A stretch of 64,000 nt of DNA from an uncultured Arenicella sp. (GCA_938045295.1 CALINO010000004.1:29623-93622); one strand, 5' to 3'; numbered from the stretch's first letter, positions 34,812 to 44,632 are shown. Made by a program: numbers and translations. Notes: generated from the sequence alone by a model not told the origin.

Positions 34812-36051
34812 ATTCTTCTGCCTTTTGTCGAATAAAAGTTTTCCAATGTTCGTCACCCAGAGCGTCGGCAATGGTGAAAATGTCTTTGTCGCCACGCCCG
34901 CTCATGTTAATTAGTACGACCTCGTCTTTCGACATTTGCTCGGCCTCTAAAATCGCTTGAGCAAACCCGTGAGAGCTTTCCAGCGCAGGTATGACACCTT
35001 CGGTGCGCATGGCCAGCTTTAATGCTTCGGTCACTTGCTCGTCGGTTACCGCTTCAAAGCGAACCCGATTGTTTTCCCATAGATGCACTAAGATAGGGTT
35101 AACGCCGATGTAGTCTAAGCCCGCGGCCACCGAATGAGTGTGCAGCATGTTGCCATCGTCGTTTTGCAGAAAATAGGTTTTCATGCCTTGCGCCACGCCC
35201 ACGGAGGCATCTTTATAAGCCAAACGTGCGGCGTGGTTGCCTTTGCCGGGGCCAAAGCCACCAGCCTCGCAGCCGATAAGCTGAGTGTCTTGATCATCCA
35301 TAAAACCTTGAAATAGGCCAATGGCGTTGGAGCCGCCGCCTACGCAAGCGAACACTCGGTTGGGTAATTGCCCTGTGGCGGCCAATACTTGCTCTCTTGC
35401 TTCACGGCCGATAATGGATTGAAACCAACTCACCATTTCTGGAAACGGGTGCGGGCCGCATGCGGTGCCAAGCACGTAGTGCGTGGTGTCCATGTTGGTC
35501 ACCCAATCACGCAAACATTCATTAATGGCGTCTTTGAGGGTCTGTTGACCGTCGGTGACCGCCACCACCTCTGACCCCATGTTTTCCATCCAGAACACAT
35601 TGGGTCGTTGCCGCGCGACGTCCACAGCGCCCATGTAAATCTTGCTGTCAAAACCAAAGCGCGCGGCCATGGTGGCCGTTGCATAACCATGTTGGCCTGC
35701 GCCGGTTTCGGCAATAACACGGGTTTTGCCCATGCGTTTTACCAATAAACCTTGGCCCATCACATTATTAATTTTATGCGAGCCAGTGTGGTTTAAATCT
35801 TCGCGCTTAATGTAGATTTGAGCACCGCCAAGCTTTTTAGATAAGTTGGCTAAGTGAGTAACTGGCGTAGGGCGGCCTGAGTAGCTTTGCATCAACTCAA
35901 TGAATTCTTGCCAAAAACTAGGGTCGTCTTTCGCCTTACGAAACTCAGTCTTGAGTTGCTCAATAGTGCTGTGGAGTATTTCTGGCAGAAAAGTGCCACC
36001 ATACTCACCGTAATAGCCTTCTCGGCCATCGGTAAAGTTGAATAAATCCAT
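34798..36051 (-). CDS. trpB: Tryptophan synthase beta chain
   Basis: PLP enzyme condensing indole with serine. 417 residues. EYGGTFLPEIL at the N-terminus, PLP-lysine in REDLNHTGSHKINN, glycine loop CVGGGSNAIG and HSVAAGLDYIGVNP are all present. Neighbouring genes are not other trp genes, so trpBA stands alone; no trpF and no LysR-type trpI lie in the window. The trpA start overlaps its 3' end, giving translational coupling. About 115 bp separate it from the upstream PPTase gene. Confidence 0.97.
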   Translation of the reverse strand: MDLFNFTDGREGYYGEYGGTFLPEILHSTIEQLKTEFRKAKDDPSFWQEFIELMQSYSGRPTPVTHLANLSKKLGGAQIYIKREDLNHTGSHKINNVMGQGLLVKRMGKTRVIAETGAGQHGYATATMAARFGFDSKIYMGAVDVARQRPNVFWMENMGSEVVAVTDGQQTLKDAINECLRDWVTNMDTTHYVLGTACGPHPFPEMVSWFQSIIGREAREQVLAATGQLPNRVFACVGGGSNAIGLFQGFMDDQDTQLIGCEAGGFGPGKGNHAARLAYKDASVGVAQGMKTYFLQNDDGNMLHTHSVAAGLDYIGVNPILVHLWENNRVRFEAVTDEQVTEALKLAMRTEGVIPALESSHGFAQAILEAEQMSKDEVVLINMSGRGDKDIFTIADALGDEHWKTFIRQKAEEYGPE

Positions 36052-36165
36052 CGGGAATGATTGCTAATGAAATGAAACCTAATCGTAACATCTGAGTTAC
36101 GCCGAGTTAATAGTTTAAACTCGTTAAGGTCGTTGTTTAGTGAGTATTTTTTACTAACAGGCGCC

Positions 36166-36954
36166 TTAGGTTTCTAATTTATCAAACCCGTTAATAGTGA
36201 GTGCCTCATGGCCCGAATAAACCACGCAAGCAATCAATTTTTCTGACAGCTTTAATTGAGTTAAATGCCAAGCTTGTTGGTCTTCATCAACGAAGTTTAA
36301 TTCCGCGTTATTGTCACTAACCAAGTTACGCTCATTCATTTTAAAGTTAATGCCTTGGCCGGTGGCTTTGCCGGACGCTTCCTTGCGGGTCCAGAGGTAC
36401 AGAAATGTTTCAGCGCACAGCTCGCCGTGCTTAAACACTAACTCTTGTTCGGCCTTGCTAAAACGCTTTTCAGCAATCAAATCAAATTGGCTGCGCCTGT
36501 CCAGAGCTTCAAGGTCTACGCCCACCTCTTTATCTAGGCAAAAGGCAAATAGCCCAACATGTTCAGAGCCGCATTGCGTGTCAGTAAAGTTAAAATGCAA
36601 AGAAGTTTCTTCATCGGCCAACTGCTTGTTACTTAAATAAGGTTTATTAAGTCGGGTGTAGCTTAGCTCTATTTCTTGCGGTGAACATTGTGAATACTGC
36701 GCTAATAACCTTAGAAGGTAATAACGCCCAGCTAAGTAGGCTTCTTTTAATTGTGGGGTTCGGCGCCGATGATATTTGTCTTTTTGTATGTCGCTTAACC
36801 AAGATAGGGCTGTTTCTTGTTCTTGAGCGCTTAATGTTAGCGGCAGGCACCACAAGTGCAACTCGCTTTTTGCCAGCGTTGGTATGGCCGTTAGGCTCGC
36901 ACTTTTGAGTATTGGCGACAGGGCTAATTGATCTAAATTTTTATTTTTATTCAT
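36166..36954 (-). CDS. 4'-phosphopantetheinyl transferase (Sfp/AcpT type)
   Basis: 262 residues. Transfers phosphopantetheine from CoA to carrier-protein serines. The two magnesium/CoA motifs are present: VGVDLEALDRR (about 138-148) and FLYLWTRKEASGKATGQGI (about 185-203). Upstream basic RRTPQLKEAYLAGRYYLLRLL matches the CoA-binding N-terminal half. Length and motifs fit Sfp-type enzymes that serve secondary metabolism or replace AcpS. No NRPS, PKS or fatty-acid gene is near, so its substrate is unknown. Same strand as trpBA but separated by 115 bp. Confidence 0.9.
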   Translation of the reverse strand: MNKNKNLDQLALSPILKSASLTAIPTLAKSELHLWCLPLTLSAQEQETALSWLSDIQKDKYHRRRTPQLKEAYLAGRYYLLRLLAQYSQCSPQEIELSYTRLNKPYLSNKQLADEETSLHFNFTDTQCGSEHVGLFAFCLDKEVGVDLEALDRRSQFDLIAEKRFSKAEQELVFKHGELCAETFLYLWTRKEASGKATGQGINFKMNERNLVSDNNAELNFVDEDQQAWHLTQLKLSEKLIACVVYSGHEALTINGFDKLET

Positions 36955-37080
36955 CAGCGTTGAGTAATAAAAGTTAATATCAGTAGGTCTTAGTTTACAA
37001 TCGAATATTCGCTAGGGTGCTTGCTGCCCTAACTAAAGGCGAGTGTTAGCCAACAAAACTCATCAATCATATAGAATCTA

Positions 37081-37767
37081 ATGAAAGCAAAAATAGCCTT
37101 GGCCGCCGTGATTATTGCATTAATTGCCGCCTTCTTTTTATTTGATCTGCAGCAATACTTTTCACTGGAATACTTGAAAAGCCAAAAAGACGCACTCAAC
37201 GCCTTATATAACGATAAGCCTTGGTTGGTCGCCGGCTTATTTTTTCTTCTTTACGTTGCCTTTGCGGCATTGGCATTGCCCGCAGCCACTATATTGACCT
37301 TAGCCGGTGGCGCCATCTTTGGTTTTTGGGCCGGCGTATTGTTGGTTTCATTTGCCAGTAGTATTGGTGCTACCTTGGCGTTTATTTTTACCCGCTTCTT
37401 ATTTCACGACTCTATCCAGAGCAAGTTTGGTGATCGCTTAGAGGCGGTGAATAAGGGCATTGAAAAAGAAGGCGCATTTTATGTGTTCGGCTTGCGCTTG
37501 GTGCCACTGTTTCCCTTTTTCGTCATTAATTCATTGTTGGCATTAACCAAGTTGAAAGTATGGACATTTTATTGGGCAAGCCAAATTGGCATGTTGGCGG
37601 CCACCGCCGTGTACGTTAATGCGGGCACTCAAATAGCTCAAATTGACAGTTTATCGGGCATCGCCAGCCCTAAATTAATTCTGTCTTTTGTATTGCTGGG
37701 CGTATTTCCACTGATTGCGAAGAAAGCCTTAGACTTTTTAAAGACACGTAACGCGACGAGTGCGTAA
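37081..37767 (+). CDS. TVP38/TMEM64 (VTT domain) membrane protein
   Basis: 228 residues with about five to six transmembrane segments. Core VTT (DedA-like) features are FALPAATILTLAGGAIFGFWAG near residue 65 (written here as ALALPAATILTLAGGAIFG), GATLAFIFTRFLF, and the long FYVFGLRLVPLFPFFVINSLLALT motif. DedA/VTT proteins move or scramble lipids or act in membrane homeostasis. It begins an apparent operon with a flavin disulfide reductase 32 bp downstream and two DUF547 genes; the reductase-VTT pairing recurs in other bacteria. Confidence 0.88.
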   Translation: MKAKIALAAVIIALIAAFFLFDLQQYFSLEYLKSQKDALNALYNDKPWLVAGLFFLLYVAFAALALPAATILTLAGGAIFGFWAGVLLVSFASSIGATLAFIFTRFLFHDSIQSKFGDRLEAVNKGIEKEGAFYVFGLRLVPLFPFFVINSLLALTKLKVWTFYWASQIGMLAATAVYVNAGTQIAQIDSLSGIASPKLILSFVLLGVFPLIAKKALDFLKTRNATSA

Positions 37768-37799
37768 CACCACGACTGGGATAGATATTGGAGAAAAAA

Positions 37800-39239
37800 A
37801 TGGCAAAGTATGAAGCAAACTTAGTGGTGATTGGTGCCGGTTCTGGCGGTTTAGTGGCGTCATTGATTGCCGCCGCCGTGAAAGCAAAAGTGATTTTGAT
37901 TGAGCGCGATAAAATGGGCGGTGATTGTTTGAACACCGGTTGCGTGCCAAGCAAGGCGCTGCTGCGTTCAGCCAAGGTGGCTAATTATATGAGCCGAGCG
38001 GAAGAGTTCGGCATAGAGTCGGTGGAGGTTAAACCCGTATTTAAAAACGTAATGCAACGTGTGCAAGACGTGATTAAAACCATTGAACCGCACGATTCGG
38101 TAGAGCGTTTTACCGGTTTGGGTGTTGAGTGCGTGCAAGGTGAAGCCGAAATTATTGACCCGCACACAGTAAAAGTCGGCGAGCGAACAATTAGTACGAA
38201 AAGCATTATTATTTCCACCGGTGCTCGCCCTTTTGTGCCGCCGATCGAAGGCTTAGACACCATTCACTATTTAACCTCTGATGATGTTTGGCAGCTCGAT
38301 GAATTGCCGAAGCGTTTAGTAGTGTTGGGCGGCGGGCCTATTGGTTGTGAGCTGAGTCAGGCGTTTTCTAAGCTTGGATCTGACGTGACCATGGTGGAAA
38401 TGATGGATCAACTCATGGGGCGTGAAGATCAAGACGTTGCGCAACACATCACGGCCAAGTTTGAAAAAGAAGGCATTAATGTGCTGACTCAACATAAGGC
38501 GGTGAAGTTTGTTGAGCAGGACGGCCAAAAAGTGCTGCATTGCGAGTCTCCAGAAGGCGCCGTGCAAGTGCCGTTTGATCAAGTATTGATTGCGGTGGGT
38601 CGTAAACCCAATACCGACCAGATGCCATTGCAAGAACTTGGTATTAAACTGCGCCGCAATGGCACCATTGAAACCGACGAGTATTTACGCACAGCCGTGC
38701 CTAATATTTTTGCCTGCGGTGATGTTACTGGCCCATATCAATTTACTCATACGGCATCGCACCAAGCCTGGTACGCCACGGTCAATGCGCTGTTTGGTTT
38801 TGCTAGAAAGTTTAAGGTTGATTACCGAGTCATACCTTGGGCCACATTCACCATGCCAGAAGTAGCCAGAGTGGGTATTAGCGAGCGTGAAGCCAAAGAA
38901 CAAAAACTCGACTATCAAGTTACCAAATATGGCATTGACGACCTTGATCGAGCCATTGCGGATGGTGAAGCGCACGGTTTCGTAAAAGTGATTACGCCCA
39001 CCGGTAAAGACACCATTTTAGGCGTGACCATTGTCGGGCATCATGCTGGCGATTTGATTTCAGAGTATGTGTTGGCAATGAAGTACAAGTTAGGCCTAAA
39101 CAAAATTTTAGGCACCATTCATTTGTATCCAAGCTTGGCTGAAGCCAATAAGTTCGTGGCCGGTGTGTGGAAGCGTGAAAACCAACCTCACGGTTTGCTT
39201 AAATGGGTGCAAAAATTTCATGCTTGGCGGCGCGGCTAA
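37800..39239 (+). CDS. FAD-dependent pyridine nucleotide-disulfide oxidoreductase (MerA/Lpd-like)
   Basis: 479 residues from ATG 37800 with GGAG 6 bases upstream; the track uses the TTG within that site. FAD motif VVIGAGSGGLVASLIAA, redox disulfide GGDCLNTGCVPSKALLRSA (CX4C), NAD motif VVLGGGPIGCELSQAFSKLG and the C-terminal dimerisation His/Glu motif HLYPSLAEA in place of HxHPTxxE. The latter (YPS) differs from lipoamide dehydrogenase, and no C-terminal vicinal cysteine pair for mercury is seen, so it is neither a typical Lpd nor MerA. Such genes are often misnamed mercuric reductase. It is flanked by a VTT gene and DUF547 genes. Confidence 0.86.
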   Translation: MAKYEANLVVIGAGSGGLVASLIAAAVKAKVILIERDKMGGDCLNTGCVPSKALLRSAKVANYMSRAEEFGIESVEVKPVFKNVMQRVQDVIKTIEPHDSVERFTGLGVECVQGEAEIIDPHTVKVGERTISTKSIIISTGARPFVPPIEGLDTIHYLTSDDVWQLDELPKRLVVLGGGPIGCELSQAFSKLGSDVTMVEMMDQLMGREDQDVAQHITAKFEKEGINVLTQHKAVKFVEQDGQKVLHCESPEGAVQVPFDQVLIAVGRKPNTDQMPLQELGIKLRRNGTIETDEYLRTAVPNIFACGDVTGPYQFTHTASHQAWYATVNALFGFARKFKVDYRVIPWATFTMPEVARVGISEREAKEQKLDYQVTKYGIDDLDRAIADGEAHGFVKVITPTGKDTILGVTIVGHHAGDLISEYVLAMKYKLGLNKILGTIHLYPSLAEANKFVAGVWKRENQPHGLLKWVQKFHAWRRG

Positions 39240-39270
39240 CAGACAACCTATTTAGGTTAACGGTAAGATT

Positions 39271-40086
39271 ATGATTAATTTAATTAAAATTTCAGTCAGT
39301 TTTCTTTTGTTGTTTTCACTCGCCGCGCATGCCGCGCCGAGCTCTGACGCTTGGGAGATTTGGCAAGCGAGCAATGACAGTGATGATCGCAGCATTTCAC
39401 ATAAAGCTTGGCAGGAAGTACTCAATGCATACTTAAGTGATAATGAGCCAGATGGCGTGAATCGTTTTGCTTACGGTGGCGTTTCAGCCGATGATAAAAA
39501 GAAGCTTGAGGCGTATCTTGATGCCTTAAGTAAAGTAGACCCAAGATTATTTAATCGAGATCAACAATTTGCCTATTGGGTGAATCTTTATAACGCGTTG
39601 ACGGTTAATTTGGTGATTGATGAATACCCAGTTAAATCAATCAGAAAAATTCGATTTTTGACCTCACCGTTGGGTCCTTGGGACAAATCATTGATTAAAG
39701 TAGCGGGCATTAAATTGACGCTTAATGATATTGAGCACCGTATTCTCAGACCCATTTGGAACGACCCTCGCATTCATTTTGCGGTAAATTGCGCGAGTAT
39801 TGGCTGCCCAAATTTACAAAAGCAGGCATTTACCGCCGATAACTCAGAAGATTTATTGGAGCAAGCGGCGGATGAGTTTATTAATCACTCGCGCGGTATT
39901 GAGCGCCAAGGTGAGCAATTAGTTCTGTCGAGCATTTTTGACTGGTATGGGGGCGATTTTGGTGACAATCAGGAGCAAATGGTCGGCTACTTTGAAGACT
40001 ATTTAGCGCCAGAAAACCAAGCTAAAGTGCAGAACTATCGCGAAATTGAGTTTCAATACGATTGGTCACTTAATGAAAAGCAATAA
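39271..40086 (+). CDS. DUF547 exported protein, cysteine-containing copy
   Basis: 271 residues with signal peptide MINLIKISVSFLLLFSLAAHA. DUF547 core: QFAYWVNLYNALTVNLVIDEYP (about 93-114), LTLNDIEHRILRPIWNDPRIHFAVNCASIGCPNL (about 150-183) and FTADNSEDLLE. The NCASIGCP element with two cysteines is the family signature and possible active site, which suggests a thiol-dependent function; no activity is known to me. It follows the reductase by 31 bp, so an exported thiol protein is linked with a cytoplasmic disulfide reductase and a VTT protein. Confidence 0.85.
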   Translation: MINLIKISVSFLLLFSLAAHAAPSSDAWEIWQASNDSDDRSISHKAWQEVLNAYLSDNEPDGVNRFAYGGVSADDKKKLEAYLDALSKVDPRLFNRDQQFAYWVNLYNALTVNLVIDEYPVKSIRKIRFLTSPLGPWDKSLIKVAGIKLTLNDIEHRILRPIWNDPRIHFAVNCASIGCPNLQKQAFTADNSEDLLEQAADEFINHSRGIERQGEQLVLSSIFDWYGGDFGDNQEQMVGYFEDYLAPENQAKVQNYREIEFQYDWSLNEKQ

Positions 40087-40155
40087 AAATAGTATTTAAA
40101 ATCAATAGTATGGTTGTTGTTTTTTACCTGCAAGTATTGGTTTGCTGATTCTGTA

Positions 40156-40183
40156 TTTACCATTTTGCTCAGTAGCGTATAAT
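40156..40183 (+). promoter_or_regulatory. Probable sigma70 promoter of second DUF547 gene
   Basis: TTTACC then 16 bases then TATAAT, located 71 bases upstream of the ATG at 40254. It suggests the second DUF547 gene can be transcribed apart from the VTT operon. Confidence 0.45.
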
Positions 40184-40253
40184 AATATTCGTTAGGGTTG
40201 ATTGCACTTTGTGTGCGCTATGCCTTTGTTTTTTTTGGTTGTCGGGGGTTGAA

Positions 40254-41099
40254 ATGAGTAAAAAAACAATAATGAAGTCGGTGACTACTGGTCTGGTAGT
40301 TTGTTCTTTTGTGCTAGGCAGTGCTCTTTTTTCACACGCCAGCCTTGTTCTTGCGGCACCAAAGGCAAAAGAAATTTCATTTTGGAATGACAGTGAAGAA
40401 AGCAGTCAGTTCGATGTCGATCACTCAAAGTGGAGTGAGTTTTTACAGAAGTACATCGATGCGGAGCACCCTTCGGGCGTTGCGCGTTTTGATTACGCGG
40501 CCGTTACCGCGGAAGATAAGGAAGGGCTGCAACAATATTTGGAATATGTTCAGCAATACGACCCACGACAGCTGTCAAAAGCCAGTCAGAAAGCCTATTG
40601 GCTGAATCTTTTTAATGCCGGGCTTATTAGCCAAGTATTAACGTCAGAACCGGAAGGTTCCATCAAAGACATTAGTAGCCGTGTGTTGTGGCGTAAAAAA
40701 CGCTTTTATATTGCCATGCAAAAAATGTCTTTAGATGATGTTGAGCATGGTGTGTTGCGGCCAATATTTAAAGACCCTAGAGTGCATTTTTGTTTGTCAG
40801 GCGGCACCATTGGTTCGGCCAATATCATGCCCAAAGCGTTCACCGCTGACAATGTTGAAGACATGCTGGAGATTGGTGTGCGCAGTTTTCTCAATCACCC
40901 GCGGGCCGTGTCGTTTGATGGTGATGAGTTAGTGCTTTCAAGTATTTTTAAGTGGTATCGAACCGACTTCGGTAGCAATATGGATGAAGTGAAGCAATTT
41001 ATTTCTCAGTACTTAAACCAAGAATCTGTGCAACTGGTTAATCAAGCCAGCCGTGTTCGTTATCAATACGACTGGAGTTTGAATCAGCCAGAAGGGTAG
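40254..41099 (+). CDS. DUF547 exported protein, paralogue lacking the cysteines
   Basis: 281 residues from ATG 40254, which has a GGGGG site, and signal peptide MSKKTIMKSVTTGLVVCSFV...VLA. It aligns end to end with the previous gene: AYWLNLFNAGLISQVL, DVEHGVLRPIFKDPRVHF, KAFTADNVEDMLE, SSIFKWYRTDFG and the shared end YQYDWSLN. Where the first copy has NCASIGCPNL, this copy reads LSGGTIGSANI, so both signature cysteines are replaced. It is therefore probably a non-catalytic or partner paralogue that arose by tandem duplication. It is 167 bp after the first copy and has its own likely promoter. Confidence 0.85.
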   Translation: MSKKTIMKSVTTGLVVCSFVLGSALFSHASLVLAAPKAKEISFWNDSEESSQFDVDHSKWSEFLQKYIDAEHPSGVARFDYAAVTAEDKEGLQQYLEYVQQYDPRQLSKASQKAYWLNLFNAGLISQVLTSEPEGSIKDISSRVLWRKKRFYIAMQKMSLDDVEHGVLRPIFKDPRVHFCLSGGTIGSANIMPKAFTADNVEDMLEIGVRSFLNHPRAVSFDGDELVLSSIFKWYRTDFGSNMDEVKQFISQYLNQESVQLVNQASRVRYQYDWSLNQPEG

Positions 41100-41244
41100 C
41101 AAAAAGCTAAGACTCGGCTAAAGAGCGCTTTTAGTCATCTAAATAGATGCGAATTAACGCAATTTCTACATTATTTCTATAGTTTATTCACAAGCTTAGA
41201 ATTAGAATTGCCCTCCCAAAATTAATTTCATATTGACTACTGTT

Positions 41245-41754
41245 ATGAGTAACGTATTTGTCGCCGTTTTAATGGGTTCTGATTCTGATCTACCAGTGAT
41301 GCAAAGCACGCTGGATACGCTTGATTCATTGAACATTAACTGGGAGGTGAAAGTAACCTCTGCCCACCGTACTCCTGCTGCTACGCACGAGTATGTGACT
41401 ACCGCTGAACAACGCGGTTGCCGCGTGTTTATCTGTGCTGCAGGTTTAGCCGCGCATTTAGCGGGCGCGGTTGCCGGTATTACTACCCGCCCGGTTATTG
41501 GTGTGCCTATTGATGGTGGCCCATTGAAAGGTCAAGACTCTTTATTGTCTACCGTGATGATGCCTGGTGGCGTGCCTGTTGCAACGGTTGCTATTGGTAA
41601 AGCCGGTGCCAAGAATGCTGCGTATTTAGCAGCACAAATCATTGGTGTTGGTGATGATGCCGTAGCCGAGCGTGTTAAAGCTGATCGTCAAGCCAATGCT
41701 GAAGCGGTTATTGCTAAAGACGCCGCCTTACAAGAAAAGTTAGGCCGTGCCTAA
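41245..41754 (+). CDS. purE: N5-carboxyaminoimidazole ribonucleotide mutase
   Basis: Class I PurE, converting N5-CAIR to CAIR in purine synthesis. ATG 41245 gives 169 residues (E. coli 169). FVAVLMGSDSDLPVMQ (about 4-19), the SAHRTP active-site loop and AGLAAHLAGAVAGITTRPVIGVP are diagnostic. purK is not downstream, unlike in E. coli; tsaC, hemF and waaA follow on the same strand. Confidence 0.97.
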   Translation: MSNVFVAVLMGSDSDLPVMQSTLDTLDSLNINWEVKVTSAHRTPAATHEYVTTAEQRGCRVFICAAGLAAHLAGAVAGITTRPVIGVPIDGGPLKGQDSLLSTVMMPGGVPVATVAIGKAGAKNAAYLAAQIIGVGDDAVAERVKADRQANAEAVIAKDAALQEKLGRA

Positions 41755-41808
41755 CAGCCGCAAACGTTTAACATTTGAACGTTAAGGCTCATAGGTCTGA
41801 TTAGTCTT

Positions 41809-42384
41809 ATGTCGTCAGAGTCACCCTTTGACCTCTGGGATAATGAGCTTGATAACGCCGTCAGTGCATTACGCGCTGGCGGCGTTATTGCTTACCCCAC
41901 GGAATATTGTTTTGGTTTGGGCTGTGACCCGAGAAACCAACAAGCCGTAGAAAAGTTATTAACCATAAAAGGGCGCAGCGCTGAGCAAGGCGTAATACTC
42001 ATCGCGGGTGATTTGCCTCAAGTCGCTTGCTATGCTGACCTTGAGAAAGTACCTGATTTATCTGTGGTTACCGACAGTTGGCCGGGGTCAAATACCTGGT
42101 TGTTGCCGGCCTTAGAACAAACCCCTAGATTCATTCGCGGAAAGCATTCCAGTATTGCCATGCGCATTCCCAAACATGACTTTTGTTTGGCCATGTTAGC
42201 GCAGTTTGGCCACCCCATTGTGTCTACCAGCGCCAATCGCTCTGGTGAAAAAGAGCACCTTTGCGCTGATACCGTTCGCAGTGAGATGGCGCAGGAATGC
42301 GATTATATTGTGGATGTTGCCGTAGGCGGGGCGAAGCGTGCATCCTGTATTCGTGATGCCATTACTGGAGAAATTCTTAGATAA
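41809..42384 (+). CDS. tsaC: Threonylcarbamoyl-AMP synthase
   Basis: YrdC/Sua5 family enzyme making L-threonylcarbamoyl-AMP for the t6A modification of ANN-reading tRNAs. 191 residues, so the short TsaC form without the Sua5 C-terminal domain. [18 protein letters not shown], the basic [23 protein letters not shown] and STSANRSGE are family motifs. The hemF start follows the stop by one base, as in many Gammaproteobacteria where yrdC is next to hemF or aroE. Confidence 0.94.
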   Translation: MSSESPFDLWDNELDNAVSALRAGGVIAYPTEYCFGLGCDPRNQQAVEKLLTIKGRSAEQGVILIAGDLPQVACYADLEKVPDLSVVTDSWPGSNTWLLPALEQTPRFIRGKHSSIAMRIPKHDFCLAMLAQFGHPIVSTSANRSGEKEHLCADTVRSEMAQECDYIVDVAVGGAKRASCIRDAITGEILR

Positions 42385-42385
42385 T

Positions 42386-43303
42386 ATGAGCGATGTCAAT
42401 GATTGGCGCGAGCGCGTCTCGAGCTATCTCACCTCTTTGCAAGACTCTATCTGTAAGGCATTAAGCGACATAGATGGCTCGACGTTTGTTGAAGATGCGT
42501 GGCAACACACCAATGGTTCCGGTGGTGGCCGAACTCGTGTGTTATCCGGTGGGGCGGTCATTGAAAAAGGCGGCGTGAACTTTTCTCACGTACTGGGCGA
42601 TCAGTTGCCAGCGGCCGCCACCAATAAGCGGCCTGAATTGGTGGGCAAAAATTTTGAGGCAATGGGTGTTTCTGTGGTCATTCACCCGCGTAACCCTCAT
42701 GCCCCAACTTCGCACATGAATGTGCGCTTCTTTATTGCGGGCACCGACACCGATAACCCCGTTTGGTGGTTTGGTGGTGGCTTTGATATGACGCCATATT
42801 ACGGGTATTCACAAGACGCCGTGCATTGGCATCAATGCGCTTATGACGCCTGCCAGCCTTTTGGTAATGAGTTGCATTCTAAGTATAAAAAATGGTGCGA
42901 CGATTATTTTTCATTGCCGCATCGGGGCGAGCAGCGTGGCATTGGTGGTTTGTTTTTTGATGACCTGAATGAGTTGGGTTTTGAGCAAAGCTTTGATTTT
43001 ATGCAAAGTGTGGGCAACCATTATTTAATTGCCTACGCGCCCATTTTAGAACGTCGTAAAGACGCGCCATTTACTCAAGCTCAGCGCGATTGGCAGTTGC
43101 TCAGAAGAGGGCGCTATGTGGAGTTTAATTTGGTGTTTGACCGAGGCACGTTGTTTGGTTTGCAGTCTGGCGGTAGAACCGAGTCTATTTTGATGTCAAT
43201 GCCGCCATTAGTGGCCTGGCAATATCAAGCCGACCCTGACAATGGTTCGCCTGAGGCGCAACTTTTGTCAGACTACCTCGTCGTTAAGGACTGGCTAAAA
43301 TGA
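42386..43303 (+). CDS. hemF: Oxygen-dependent coproporphyrinogen-III oxidase
   Basis: Aerobic haem synthesis enzyme converting coproporphyrinogen III to protoporphyrinogen IX. Start ATG 42386 ([19 protein letters not shown]), one base after the tsaC stop, gives 305 residues; the track start lies inside tsa[59 protein letters not shown] and [20 protein letters not shown] are all intact. Its stop overlaps the waaA start by ATGA, giving coupling. Together with hemCD this indicates an aerobic lifestyle. Confidence 0.97.
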   Translation: MSDVNDWRERVSSYLTSLQDSICKALSDIDGSTFVEDAWQHTNGSGGGRTRVLSGGAVIEKGGVNFSHVLGDQLPAAATNKRPELVGKNFEAMGVSVVIHPRNPHAPTSHMNVRFFIAGTDTDNPVWWFGGGFDMTPYYGYSQDAVHWHQCAYDACQPFGNELHSKYKKWCDDYFSLPHRGEQRGIGGLFFDDLNELGFEQSFDFMQSVGNHYLIAYAPILERRKDAPFTQAQRDWQLLRRGRYVEFNLVFDRGTLFGLQSGGRTESILMSMPPLVAWQYQADPDNGSPEAQLLSDYLVVKDWLK

Positions 43304-44571
43304 TTCATTTATACCGCTTACTATTAAACCTTGCGATACCGTTTGGTTTAGTCAGTTTGTGTTTAAGGGGCTTTCGCAATACCGCGTATTGGCAGCGTTG
43401 GCCCGAACGGTTTGGTTTTGCCAATCAAAGCATAAAAGACAATGCGCCTTATGATTTGTGGGTGCATGCGGTGTCGGTGGGTGAAGCTCGAGCCGCCGCG
43501 CCATTATTACTCCGGCTAATTCAAGAAACGCCGGACATTAATATTTTAGTCACCACCACCACGCCAACCGGTTCGGCAATGGTGAAGATGATGTTAAGCG
43601 ACAAGGTGGCGCATTGTTATTTCCCCTACGATTTAAATTGGGCAATGAAACGGTTTGTGAACGTGGTAAAAGCCAACAAAGTATTGGTGATGGAAACCGA
43701 GATTTGGCCTAATATGATTAATGCCGTTCGAGCATCTGGTGCCACACTGGTGTACACCAATGTGCGGCTTTCAGAACGTTCATACGCTGGCTACGCTAGG
43801 TTCTCTAAGTTTGTTAAAGCCACGTTAGAGCAAGTGGATCTGTTTGCGGTTCAAGGTAAAACAGATGCTAAGCATTTAAGCCTATTGGGCGTGTCAGAAG
43901 AAAAAATTGTTGAAACTGGCAGCATTAAGTTTGATGTGAATGTGGCTCCGAGTCTACGTGAATCGGCTGAGGTCATGCGTCGTCAGCTTGGCCAAGACCG
44001 CCTTATTTGGATTGCGGGTAGCACCCGAGAAGGCGAAGAAAGTAAAGTGCTGGCCGCCTACAAGCAATTAAAAAAACAATTCCCAAGCTTGTTGCTAATC
44101 TTAGTGCCGCGCCACCCAGAGCGCTTTGATTATATGGCGCGCAAGATACAGCGCCGAGACTTGGTGTGCGTACGGCGCACCGACAATGTGGTTGAAATAG
44201 ACAGTAACGTGGATGTTTATTTGGGCGATACAATGGGCGAATTAAGCTTAATGTATGCCTGTTCCGACGTGGCGTTTGTGGGGGGCAGTTTAGAGCCTTT
44301 TGGTGGTCAAAATATTTTAGAACCCTGCGCTTTAGGGGTGCCGGTTGTGTTTGGCCCTCACATGTTTAATTTTCCAGACATCAGCCGTTGGACCATTAAA
44401 GAAGGAGCCGGAAAAATGGTTCGTAATACCGACGAGCTGACAACGGTGGTTGGTGAGTTGCTTTCTAATCCGAGCTTACGTGATGACATGGGCAATAAGG
44501 GCGTTACCTTTATTGATGCACACAGAGGCGCCTTAGAGAAAAATCACCAGCTGATAAAACGATTATCTTAG
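43300..44571 (+). CDS. waaA: 3-deoxy-D-manno-octulosonic acid (Kdo) transferase
   Basis: GT30 membrane-associated glycosyltransferase attaching Kdo to lipid A precursor. 423 residues, with an N-terminal membrane anchor ([21 protein letters not shown]). Motifs [17 protein letters not shown] (about 50-67), [20 protein letters not shown] and [20 protein letters not shown] are WaaA-specific. ATG overlaps the hemF stop by 4 bp. It ends the purE-tsaC-hemF-waaA run and is convergent with oxyR. Confidence 0.97.
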   Translation: MIHLYRLLLNLAIPFGLVSLCLRGFRNTAYWQRWPERFGFANQSIKDNAPYDLWVHAVSVGEARAAAPLLLRLIQETPDINILVTTTTPTGSAMVKMMLSDKVAHCYFPYDLNWAMKRFVNVVKANKVLVMETEIWPNMINAVRASGATLVYTNVRLSERSYAGYARFSKFVKATLEQVDLFAVQGKTDAKHLSLLGVSEEKIVETGSIKFDVNVAPSLRESAEVMRRQLGQDRLIWIAGSTREGEESKVLAAYKQLKKQFPSLLLILVPRHPERFDYMARKIQRRDLVCVRRTDNVVEIDSNVDVYLGDTMGELSLMYACSDVAFVGGSLEPFGGQNILEPCALGVPVVFGPHMFNFPDISRWTIKEGAGKMVRNTDELTTVVGELLSNPSLRDDMGNKGVTFIDAHRGALEKNHQLIKRLS

Positions 44572-44609
44572 CGTTTGAAAATAATCGAACGCCCCATCCA
44601 AATTATAAA

Positions 44610-44632
44610 ATAAGCCAATTATATTGGTTTAT
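44610..44632. terminator. Possible bidirectional hairpin between waaA and oxyR
   Basis: ATAAGCCAAT-tat-ATTGGTTTAT hairpin in the 89-bp convergent gap. No clear T run on either strand, so the call is weak. Confidence 0.35.

Noticed and set aside
37800-39239. Mercuric reductase assignment
   Set aside because: No C-terminal vicinal cysteine pair, no N-terminal HMA domain and no mer neighbours; it is a generic disulfide reductase family member.
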